From positions 1-7,368 of the forward strand of contig DWWI01000215.1 of the NCBI GenBank assembly GCA_019119745.1: a stretch of 7,368 bases of DNA, read 5' to 3'. Source of the DNA: Candidatus Mediterraneibacter gallistercoris. Its GTDB lineage: Bacteria; Bacillota_A; Clostridia; Lachnospirales; Lachnospiraceae. The stretch's first letter is position 1; each line of letters starts with the position of its first letter. Of the stretch, positions 1 through 5,380 are shown piece by piece. Under the pieces are notes generated by a model, which worked only from the letters and a program-made list of their open reading frames with translations, made no database searches and was not told where the DNA came from. Made by a program: the position numbers and the translations under genes.

Positions 1-178
1 CGTTGGAGCAGCGTCGACACTTAGAGCGCGTCTTTTGCGCTCTTATGTACCGTTACGCTGCGACCGAATGAAAATGTGTGCGTTAGCAATACCTGCCTCC
101 CGGCGGATACTTTGTCAGTCCGAAAAATCGAAATTTCCCACATTTTTGCTTTGACCACTTTTAAAATCCGCCCTTTTC
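1..178. other. noncoding left edge with a nested hairpin
   Basis: No convincing gene is visible here on either strand. Positions 23-29 (AGAGCGC) pair perfectly with 37-43 (GCGCTCT) around a 7-base loop. Outside this, 9-14 (CAGCGT) pairs with 55-60 (ACGCTG), giving a nested two-stem fold. No T-run follows, so it is not a normal intrinsic terminator. It could be the tail of an upstream unit, a structured RNA or a dispersed repeat. The stretch from about 61 to 178 becomes AT-rich towards the dapL promoter, and I see nothing else firm in it. Confidence 0.4.
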
Positions 179-187
179 TGCTAATAT
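179..187 (+). promoter_or_regulatory. candidate extended -10 promoter for dapL
   Basis: TGCTAATAT at 179-187 reads as a TG-extended -10 element (TG, one base, TAATAT). The matching -35 position at a 17-base spacing (159-164, TTTTAA) is weak. A good TTGACC at 151-156 lies 25 bases away, too far to pair with this -10. Transcription would begin near 194, leaving a leader of about 138 bases before dapL. Confidence 0.45.
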
Positions 188-205
188 AGTGATGCAGATT
201 ATTAG

Positions 206-269
206 AGCGGGCCCCTGAGCCCTGTCATGCTGCAATGGTGCGGCAGGTCAGAGCCATCCCGCTTTTTTC
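206..269 (+). terminator. terminator-like hairpin in the dapL leader (possible attenuator)
   Basis: AGCGGG (206-211) pairs with CCCGCT (258-263), followed at once by a run of T at 263-268. Inside, CTGA (215-218) pairs with TCAG (248-251) and CCTG (221-224) with CAGG (244-247), making a long interrupted stem. It lies between the candidate promoter and dapL, so it may act as an attenuator. It could instead terminate an upstream unit. A second stem, 282-288 with 300-306 (one G-U pair), sits between it and the ribosome site. Confidence 0.5.
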
Positions 270-331
270 TGATGTACGATCGGCGCTGCGATGAGAGACC
301 AGCGTCAGATTATATGGAAAGGAAGAGAACA

Positions 332-1534
332 ATGCCAAAATTAAATGAAAATTATCTGAACGTACAGGACAGCTATCTTTTTGCAGAGATTGCTCGCAGA
401 GTAAAAGTATATGAAGAAAATCATCCTGACAAAGCGGGAAATATCATCCGCCTCGGGATCGGAGACGTGACACGTCCGCTTACAAAGAGCGCAATCGAGG
501 CACTTCACAAAGCAGTGGATGAGCAGGCTGTGTCCGAGACTTTTAAAGGATACGGACCGGAGCAGGGATATGAATTTGTGCGTAAGGCTGTCGCAGATTA
601 TTATGCGAGAAATGGTGTGGAGGTTGACGCGGACGATGTGTTCATCTCTGACGGAGCAAAGAGCGACACCGGAAATATTACAGAGCTTTTCGCAAAGGAC
701 AATGTGATCCTTGTGCCGGACCCGGTATATCCGGTCTATGTGGATACAAACACAATGGACGGAAAACAGATTGTCTATATGAATGGAACGGAGGAAAATA
801 ATTTCCTGCCGATGCCGGACGACAGTGTAAAGGCAGATATTATTTATCTGTGTTCCCCGAACAATCCGACCGGAGCATGCTATAATAAAGAACAGTTAAA
901 AGCATGGGTGGATTATGCACTTGCAAATGAAGCTGTGATACTTTTTGACTCTGCATATGAAGCGTTTGTATCCGAGCCGGAACTGCCGCGCAGCATTTAT
1001 GCGATAGAAGGGGCGAAAAAGTGTGCGATCGAGTTCTGCTCTCTGTCCAAGACAGCCGGATTTACAGGAACACGTTTCTCCTATACAGTTGTACCGAAAG
1101 AGCTTGTATTTGGAACTACAGACGGCAAAGAGCTGAGCCTGCATGACATGTGGAACAGAAGACAGTCTACAAAGTTCAACGGCACACCGTATATTATCCA
1201 GTATGCGGCTGCGCAGGTATTTACAGAGCAGGGCATGAACGAGTGCATGGAAAATATTTCCTATTATATGGAAAATGCCCGTGTGATCGCAGAGACTCTC
1301 CGGAAGAAAAATATTCCGTTTACAGGCGGAGTAAACTCTCCTTATATCTGGTTCAAGTGTCCGAACGGAATGGAGTCATGGGAACTTTTTGATTATCTCC
1401 TTGAGAATATTCAGGTAGTGGGAACGCCGGGAGCAGGATTCGGTGTGAATGGAAAGAATCATTTCCGTCTGACGTCATTCGGAACCCATGAGAAGACGAA
1501 AGAAGCAATGGAGAGATTTGACAAACTGTTTTAA
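332..1534 (+). CDS. dapL: LL-diaminopimelate aminotransferase
   Basis: This cytoplasmic PLP enzyme transfers an amino group from glutamate to tetrahydrodipicolinate. It makes LL-2,6-diaminopimelate in one step of the DapL variant of the lysine and meso-DAP (peptidoglycan) pathway. The 400-residue product has the usual family length and is fold-type I throughout. Visible landmarks are LGIGDVTRPL (41-50), YGPEQGYEF (74-82), ISDGAKSD (105-112), DPVYPVYVDTN (130-140), CSPNNPTG (174-181), the PLP-contacting D206 and Y209, and SLSKTAGFTGTR (237-248) with the Schiff-base lysine at K240. FRLTSFG (378-384) supplies the carboxylate-binding arginine. The ATG at 332 was chosen because AGGAAGAG lies just upstream and the protein then opens with the typical MPKLNENYLN. 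An in-frame ATG at 227 would add 35 unrelated residues that cross the leader hairpin. The gene appears monocistronic. Confidence 0.95.
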   Translation: MPKLNENYLNVQDSYLFAEIARRVKVYEENHPDKAGNIIRLGIGDVTRPLTKSAIEALHKAVDEQAVSETFKGYGPEQGYEFVRKAVADYYARNGVEVDADDVFISDGAKSDTGNITELFAKDNVILVPDPVYPVYVDTNTMDGKQIVYMNGTEENNFLPMPDDSVKADIIYLCSPNNPTGACYNKEQLKAWVDYALANEAVILFDSAYEAFVSEPELPRSIYAIEGAKKCAIEFCSLSKTAGFTGTRFSYTVVPKELVFGTTDGKELSLHDMWNRRQSTKFNGTPYIIQYAAAQVFTEQGMNECMENISYYMENARVIAETLRKKNIPFTGGVNSPYIWFKCPNGMESWELFDYLLENIQVVGTPGAGFGVNGKNHFRLTSFGTHEKTKEAMERFDKLF

Positions 1535-1633
1535 GCATAAATTTGGCATTTGAATGCGAAGAAGTCTGGATTTATTGAGAAATAGAGAAAAAACGGGGCG
1601 GATTTTCTGCTATCAGCCCGATATAAGAATATG

Positions 1634-1690
1634 ACGGATGACCGTGAGCATATGGATAAAACGTATGCCCGCGGTCATCCGTTATTTTCT
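1634..1690 (+). terminator. intrinsic terminator after dapL
   Basis: An 11-bp perfect stem, 1634-1644 with 1672-1682, continues through a U-G pair and a mismatch into a second paired block (1648-1652 with 1664-1668). A short loop closes it, and TTATTTTCTT follows. It sits about 100 bases after the dapL stop. The DNA between the stop and this stem holds no recognisable feature. Confidence 0.85.
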
Positions 1691-1715
1691 TGAGAAAATC
1701 TTTAGAATTTATTCC

Positions 1716-1768
1716 ATATAATTTAAGTAATATTATATTGACTAGCAATATTATATGAAATATAATAT
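1716..1768 (+). promoter_or_regulatory. promoter and palindromic operator region of the padR operon
   Basis: TTGACT (1738-1743) and a perfect TATAAT (1761-1766) are separated by exactly 17 bases, which places the start of transcription near 1773. A perfect 9-bp inverted repeat, ATATTATAT (1748-1756) and ATATAATAT (1760-1768) around GAA, covers the -10 box. The half-site ATATAAT occurs four times in 51 bases: 1716 and 1760 on the + strand, 1732 and 1750 on the - strand. PadR proteins commonly repress their own operons, so binding by the first gene product is a reasonable inference. The AT-rich context makes some of this symmetry possible by chance. Confidence 0.75.
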
Positions 1769-1851
1769 AGAAAACAACATAGTATTATGGTGTGGTGAAA
1801 AGAACAGAGGCGTGATGGTGAAATCAGTCCCGTTACAGAAAGGGTGGTTGC

Positions 1852-2175
1852 ATGGTATTTAATACAGGTGCAGCGCTTCTGGACGCAATCGTGCTGGCCG
1901 TTGTCTCGCGGGAAGACGAGGGAACATACGGCTACAAGATCACTCAGGATGTACGCAGAGTCATAGATGTATCAGAATCAACATTATATCCGGTTCTGCG
2001 GCGCCTGCAGAAAGATGAGTGTCTGGAAGTGTATGACAGGCAGTTTGACGGCAGAAACAGGAGATATTACAAGGTGACATCCAGAGGGATGGCACAGCTG
2101 GGACTATATAAGTCAGAGTGGAAGACTTATATAAAGAAGATCAACGAGATATTTGAGGGAGGTGTGACTGCATGA
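1852..2175 (+). CDS. PadR family transcriptional regulator
   Basis: This is a 107-residue winged-helix DNA-binding protein, the usual size for the short PadR subgroup. The N-terminal part reads LDAIVLAVVSREDEGTYGYK, then the recognition-helix region SESTLYPVLRRLQKDECL, then the wing GRNRRYYKVTSRGMAQL. YGYKI, STLYPVLRRL and RRYYKVT are classic PadR signatures. The C-terminal helix (about 80-105), thought to mediate dimerisation, is short. AGGGTGG lies just upstream of the ATG. The stop overlaps the next start as ATGA, so the two are translationally coupled. It is probably a repressor of its own operon acting at the palindrome over the promoter. The inducing signal is unknown, but in related loci it is linked to envelope stress or membrane-active drugs. 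Confidence 0.93.
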   Translation: MVFNTGAALLDAIVLAVVSREDEGTYGYKITQDVRRVIDVSESTLYPVLRRLQKDECLEVYDRQFDGRNRRYYKVTSRGMAQLGLYKSEWKTYIKKINEIFEGGVTA

Positions 2176-2900
2176 ACCGTGTGGAATTTATGGCTGAGCT
2201 GGAGAGGCTGCTCTCCGCTATGCCGGAAGAGGAACGGCAGGCGGCGGTTCGGTATTATGCAGATTATTTCGCGGATGCCGGAGAAGCAAATGAGGCAGAG
2301 GTAATCCGGGAGCTGGGAAGTCCGGAGAAGGTGGCTGAGTCGATTAAGGCGGATTATTATGGGACAGAATTTAATGAGTCCGATTATGAACATAAGGATT
2401 ATATGGAGAAATATGGACAGCGTTCTTCTGACGAAAGGGACAATGGCCGGGAGAATTCCGGAGCGGGAACCGGTCAGAGCGGAGCGGAAAACAGGGGCGG
2501 AAGTACGGCGGAAAATACCGGAAACAGCAGACCGTGGACCAGTAATGCTCTTAAGCTCATCCTGATCATTGCCATTGCCATTATTCTATGGCCGGTGACA
2601 CTGGGAATTGCGCTTACAGTCTTTGGTGTTGTCGTGGCAGTAGTATGCTTCTTTGCGGTTCTTGTGATCGCGGCTGTATCAATCATGATCGCCGGAGGCG
2701 TTACGGTTATTGTCGGTCTTGTGGCTGCGATTGCGGTTCCTCCGGCGGCGCTTGTGACAGTGGGAATCGGAATTCTCCTGTTTGTGTTCGGGCTGATCGC
2801 TGCAGTTGGAGCGGTGAAGCTCTGTATCATTGTTTATCCGGCGATGCTCAGAGGATTTGTGAATCTGTGCAGAAGACCGTTTTATGGAAAGGCGGTGTAG
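2172..2900 (+). CDS. HAAS (DUF1700) domain membrane protein
   Basis: The 242-residue product has three parts. Residues 1-65 form the alpha-helical HAAS/DUF1700 domain: FMAELERLLSAMPEEERQAA, then YYADYFADAG, then VIRELGSPEKVAESI. Residues 66-122 are a hydrophilic linker rich in Gly, Ser, Asn, Glu and Arg, probably disordered. From about 125 to 225 the protein is almost wholly hydrophobic and should contain three or four membrane spans, ending in a basic tail (RRPFYGKAV). HAAS domains are typically encoded beside PadR regulators and are thought to pass signals between the membrane and the regulator; that role is inferred here. GGAGGTG precedes the ATG with good spacing, and the start overlaps the padR stop by 4 bases. 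The toastrack gene starts 3 bases after this stop. Confidence 0.88.
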   Translation: MNRVEFMAELERLLSAMPEEERQAAVRYYADYFADAGEANEAEVIRELGSPEKVAESIKADYYGTEFNESDYEHKDYMEKYGQRSSDERDNGRENSGAGTGQSGAENRGGSTAENTGNSRPWTSNALKLILIIAIAIILWPVTLGIALTVFGVVVAVVCFFAVLVIAAVSIMIAGGVTVIVGLVAAIAVPPAALVTVGIGILLFVFGLIAAVGAVKLCIIVYPAMLRGFVNLCRRPFYGKAV

Positions 2901-2903
2901 AGG

Positions 2904-3815
2904 ATGAAAAAAGGATGGAAAGTATTCTGGATCGTATGTGCGGTCATGGCGGCGGCAGGTATTGTACTGACAGCAGCCGGTATCGCGCTGGGCGGGCTTG
3001 CAATGCTGAGCAATACAGATGAAGCAGGGCCGGTGCATGAGTGGCTGCAGCGGATCGGAAGAAGAGTGGTGACAGAAAATACAGTTCCGGACAAACCGGA
3101 TGATCTGCCTGATATTACAGCAGGTGATGGAGATTACGACATCGGATATGTGCCGGGAGAACCGGACGGGAATATGATCACGGAATATAAGGGGATTAAT
3201 GAAATATCACTGGATCTGTCCTATCTGGGAGTAATCGTAGAACCTTCTGATAATGATGCGGTCATTGTAGATACATCGCAGCTCAGTTCTGAAATCCGGA
3301 ATGATATAGTGATTTCCCAGGACGGAGGAGAACTGGAGCTGGAAACAGAGGGACACAGGGGTTTTAAGTGGAACACAGAGGAAATGGAACTGTTATATAT
3401 CAGTATTCCGAGGGGGACACATTATGATGCCTTTTCTGCTGATGTAGGAGCCGGGCTCCTTGAGATGAAAGGTGTTTCGGCAGGGGAGATTTCCCTTGAA
3501 GTGGGAGCAGGTCAGATTATTGCGGAAGGGTTTTATACAGATGTACTGGAGGCAGACTGCGGAGCAGGGCAGATAACACTTCAGGGGGAGGTTCTGCAAA
3601 ATGCAGATCTTGACTGCGACATCGGGGAAGTGCTCTTTACTCTGCCGGGAGATATGGAAGTTTACAATTACGAACTGGCCTGTTCAGCAGGAGAACTTAT
3701 CGTGGGGGATGAATCCTACAGCGGCATCCGCAATCGGATAAGGATAGATAATGGCAGCAGCTGCCAGATAAAAGCAGAATGCAGGATTGGCAGAATGGAA
3801 ATTATGTTTGAATAG
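2904..3815 (+). CDS. DUF4097 (toastrack) membrane-anchored protein
   Basis: The product has 303 residues. The N terminus is KKGWK followed by one hydrophobic span (about 8-35), reading as a membrane anchor or uncleaved signal. An acidic linker (about 38-95) follows, then a beta-rich DUF4097 domain (about 97-303). That domain shows a ladder of short strands with turn motifs: VGAG (181), VGAG (200), CGAG (219), DIGE (239), SAGE (261) and CRIG (293). The regular spacing fits the single-sheet repeat fold of the family. Relatives include B. subtilis YvlB and the enterococcal LiaX group, which act in the response to cell-envelope damage. The domain is expected outside the membrane, though orientation cannot be proved from sequence. 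GGCGGTG precedes the ATG, which lies 3 bases after the HAAS stop, so the genes are co-transcribed. Confidence 0.88.
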   Translation: MKKGWKVFWIVCAVMAAAGIVLTAAGIALGGLAMLSNTDEAGPVHEWLQRIGRRVVTENTVPDKPDDLPDITAGDGDYDIGYVPGEPDGNMITEYKGINEISLDLSYLGVIVEPSDNDAVIVDTSQLSSEIRNDIVISQDGGELELETEGHRGFKWNTEEMELLYISIPRGTHYDAFSADVGAGLLEMKGVSAGEISLEVGAGQIIAEGFYTDVLEADCGAGQITLQGEVLQNADLDCDIGEVLFTLPGDMEVYNYELACSAGELIVGDESYSGIRNRIRIDNGSSCQIKAECRIGRMEIMFE

Positions 3816-3870
3816 AGGATATGTAAGGAAAATAAAAACAGCTAAAACAGAGAAAGTGAGGAAACAGATT

Positions 3871-4062
3871 ATGCCGGAAAAAAGATTATATCGTTCAAGA
3901 GAAAACAGGATGTTGTGCGGAGTATGCGGAGGAGTTGCCGAGTATTTTAATATCGATCCCACGCTGATCCGTCTTCTGTTTGTGTTGTTTGGCTTATCAG
4001 GCAGCGGAATACTGGCGTATATTATAGCGGCTATTATTATACCGGACAATCCGATGATGTAA
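3871..4062 (+). CDS. PspC domain protein
   Basis: This small 63-residue protein consists almost only of a PspC domain. It shows KRLYRSRENRMLCGVCGGVA, then EYFNIDPTLIRLLFVL, then a hydrophobic span ending IIIPDNP. GVCGGVAEYFNIDPTLIR is the hallmark of the family. PspC proteins are inner-membrane sensors or partners in phage-shock and related envelope-stress responses. The start at 3871 is preferred because GTGAGGA lies about 8 bases upstream and the protein then begins like others of its kind. An in-frame ATG at 3787 would lie inside the toastrack gene and add 28 unrelated residues. It is the last gene of the cassette, 55 bases after the toastrack stop. Confidence 0.93.
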   Translation: MPEKRLYRSRENRMLCGVCGGVAEYFNIDPTLIRLLFVLFGLSGSGILAYIIAAIIIPDNPMM

Positions 4063-4082
4063 ACAGGATGACAAGAATTTAT

Positions 4083-4121
4083 AAAGATACCGGACGGTTA
4101 GGGACTGTCCGGTATCTTTTT
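4083..4121 (+). terminator. intrinsic terminator of the padR-pspC operon
   Basis: A perfect 13-bp stem pairs 4083-4095 with 4107-4119, and the top can extend by three more pairs. A run of T at 4117-4121 follows, overlapping the 3' arm. It begins 20 bases after the pspC stop and separates the cassette from the SASP gene. Confidence 0.92.
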
Positions 4122-4125
4122 AGTG

Positions 4126-4156
4126 TGAATATTCTTACGGGTATCCGGCAATACTC
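4126..4156 (+). promoter_or_regulatory. candidate sigma-G (forespore) promoter for the SASP gene
   Basis: TGAATA at 4126-4131 matches the sigma-G -35 consensus exactly. After an 18-base spacer, AATACTC (4150-4156) matches the -10 consensus CATACTA at five of seven positions. No good housekeeping promoter was seen between the terminator and the gene. Forespore control is what is expected for a SASP gene. The match was made by eye. Confidence 0.5.
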
Positions 4157-4181
4157 CTGAAAAACGGAAAGAAGGGGTATT

Positions 4182-4370
4182 GTGTCAAAGAAAAAAGAAA
4201 AGAAGATAGACCTTAACAATCTGGAACCTGAGGAGAAGATGAAGTATGAAGTGGCGGAAGAGCTGGGACTTCTTGACAGAGTATTAGCGGATGGCTGGAA
4301 ATCACTTACATCAAAAGAAACCGGGCGTATCGGAGGAATGGTAACGAAAAAGAAGCGGGAAAAACAATAG
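4182..4370 (+). CDS. alpha/beta-type small acid-soluble spore protein
   Basis: The 62-residue basic protein matches the alpha/beta SASP family. SASPs coat DNA in the dormant spore and protect it from UV and chemical damage, then are degraded at germination by the GPR protease. Visible landmarks are MKYEVAEELGLLDRV (20-34), which contains the likely GPR cleavage region around E23, and GWKSLTSKETGRIGG (38-52) followed by MVTKKKRE, the second conserved DNA-binding segment. The Lys-rich N terminus (SKKKEKK) is typical of clostridial members. Translation starts at GTG, with GAAGGGG a few bases upstream. It stands alone between the terminator of the PspC operon and the promoter of the next gene, with its own sigma-G-like promoter. 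Its presence implies a spore-forming host. Confidence 0.88.
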   Translation: MSKKKEKKIDLNNLEPEEKMKYEVAEELGLLDRVLADGWKSLTSKETGRIGGMVTKKKREKQ

Positions 4371-4371
4371 T

Positions 4372-4420
4372 GACAGGCCGGCCGCCGGATTCTTATGCGT
4401 GCATAAATCTGTCTCCCGGC
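4372..4420 (+). other. stem-loop region after the SASP gene, terminator uncertain
   Basis: TTATGC (4393-4398) and GCATAA (4401-4406) form a tight 6-bp hairpin. GCCGG (4384-4388) can close around it with CCGGC (4416-4420). Alternatively GACAG (4372-4376) pairs with CTGTC (4409-4413). No T-run follows closely, so it is at best a weak terminator. The 4376-4383 stretch is the palindrome GGCCGGCC. Confidence 0.35.
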
Positions 4421-4470
4421 ATCAGCTGGAAAAAGTGTTATAAAAAAATAATAAAACAAAACGGTAAAAC

Positions 4471-4499
4471 TTTACAAAAAAGAGTAGATTTGATAAAAT
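4471..4499 (+). promoter_or_regulatory. sigma-A-type promoter for the GT26-like gene
   Basis: TTTACA (4471-4476) and TAAAAT (4494-4499) are 17 bases apart, and TG at 4491-4492 makes an extended -10. Transcription would begin near 4506, giving a leader of about 27 bases before the ATG at 4533. Confidence 0.75.
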
Positions 4500-4532
4500 T
4501 GTACAACTGGGGAGACAATAGGTGATGCAGCA

Positions 4533-5207
4533 ATGGAAGAAAAGATAGAAGTTCTGGGGATAAAGATGGACTGCCTGACAGCGAAAGAGACGATGCTGCG
4601 CGCCATGCAGTTCATGGAAAATGACTCAGTTGATACAATAGAAATAATGACCATGGATTCTCTGATGAATAATCAGGAAGATGAAACGTGGATATCTCAG
4701 GCGCAACAATTTAAGCTGGTTCTTCCCGGCGAGTCCGAGATACTCGAAGCAGCAGAGATTCATGACAGGGTAAGACTAAAAGAGACAGAAAACAGAATAT
4801 TTCTGAAAATGTTTATGAAATACCTTCAGAAAAATCAGAAGAGAGTGTATCTCATCGCAGATACGGAGGAGGAAATCGTTCAGGCGGAAAGCGCAATCCG
4901 GAGATATAACAGAGGAATACGGCTGACAGGTCATGCCTGTTTAAATCCTGATGATAACCGGGAGGAAGAAGTGGTGAATGATATTAACGGAACAGAGACA
5001 GACTGTGTGCTGTCGGTTCTCAGTTCACCTTATCAGGAACGTTTTATCAGCAGAAACAGGACGCTGCTCAATACAAAGCTCTGGTTTGGATGCGGACCGA
5101 TGCTGTCAAGAAGTTACGATGACCGGAAAACTTTCCAGCAGATCAGGCACTTTTTCAGGAAAACGATGTTCCGCAGGCAGGTTGAGAAGCAGCAGAAAGA
5201 AAGATAA
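4533..5207 (+). CDS. WecG/TagA/CpsF (GT26) family protein, probably catalytically altered
   Basis: The 224-residue protein follows the GT26 family layout. Active members transfer N-acetylmannosamine or a related sugar to an undecaprenyl-linked acceptor when making teichoic acids or capsules. IEVLGIKMDCLTAKETM (5-21) is the usual N-terminal strand and helix. IMTMDSL (38-44) occupies the place of the substrate-binding T-x-N motif. RVYLIADTEEEIVQAE (104-119) and LSVLSSPYQERFISRNR (160-176) match the conserved core of the second half, including the QE pair. However, LPGESEILEAA (64-74) stands where active enzymes have an Asp-Gly motif, so the catalytic Asp seems absent. The C-terminal tail (about 192-224) is highly basic and may bind the membrane. 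AGGTG precedes the ATG by 8 bases. The gene has its own promoter and terminator. The family call is firm; activity is doubtful. Confidence 0.82.
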   Translation: MEEKIEVLGIKMDCLTAKETMLRAMQFMENDSVDTIEIMTMDSLMNNQEDETWISQAQQFKLVLPGESEILEAAEIHDRVRLKETENRIFLKMFMKYLQKNQKRVYLIADTEEEIVQAESAIRRYNRGIRLTGHACLNPDDNREEEVVNDINGTETDCVLSVLSSPYQERFISRNRTLLNTKLWFGCGPMLSRSYDDRKTFQQIRHFFRKTMFRRQVEKQQKER

Positions 5208-5230
5208 TATAAAATTTTTGTGAAACATTT

Positions 5231-5272
5231 GAGGAAATGCATAAAAAAAATGGATTTCCTCTTTATTTTTTT
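5231..5272 (+). terminator. intrinsic terminator after the GT26-like gene
   Basis: GAGGAAAT (5231-5238) pairs perfectly with ATTTCCTC (5254-5261) around an A-rich loop, followed by TTTATTTTTTT. It lies about 25 bases after the stop. Confidence 0.87.
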
Positions 5273-5287
5273 GGTGTTTTGCATTAA

Positions 5288-5293
5288 TATAAT
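5288..5293 (+). promoter_or_regulatory. candidate -10 box upstream of the CdaR-like gene
   Basis: A perfect TATAAT occurs at 5288-5293 in AT-rich DNA just after the terminator. No fair -35 box lies 16-18 bases upstream, so an activator or another promoter in 5294-5340 is possible. The implied leader is about 80 bases. Confidence 0.35.
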
Positions 5294-5380
5294 ACGTGAA
5301 TATGTAAATTTGAATATTTTTTTTGCTCGAAATTTGTGAAAAGTGTACATGTTTTTTTCTGGAGGAGTGGAGGAAGAGCT

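Noticed and set aside
227..331. N-terminal extension of dapL from the ATG at 227
   Set aside because: It crosses the leader hairpin and T-run, has no good ribosome site, and adds residues unlike any DapL. The ATG at 332 has AGGAAGAG and the family N terminus.
194..331. Lysine riboswitch or T-box in the dapL leader
   Set aside because: The leader is too short and lacks the conserved L-box segments and the AGGGTGG-type T-box sequence. GGTGCGG at 237-243 is only a faint likeness.
2588..3038. Overlapping open frames on both strands within the HAAS and toastrack genes
   Set aside because: They are out of frame with well-supported genes, rich in Cys, Arg and Ser as expected of shadow frames, and have no ribosome sites.
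3787..3870. Longer PspC start at 3787
   Set aside because: It begins inside the toastrack gene without a ribosome site and adds residues outside the PspC domain. The ATG at 3871 follows GTGAGGA.
4376..4383. GGCCGGCC palindrome as an operator or attachment site
   Set aside because: An 8-base palindrome in a GC-rich patch is easily chance, and no integrase or repeat partner is present.
4079..4459. 126-codon open frame on the - strand
   Set aside because: It runs across the PspC operon terminator, the SASP gene and a stem-loop, and its translation resembles no family I know. It is a shadow.
5336..5380. Longer start for the CdaR-like gene at 5336
   Set aside because: The added residues are encoded by the GGAGGAGTGGAGGA ribosome-site region, so 5381 is the better start.
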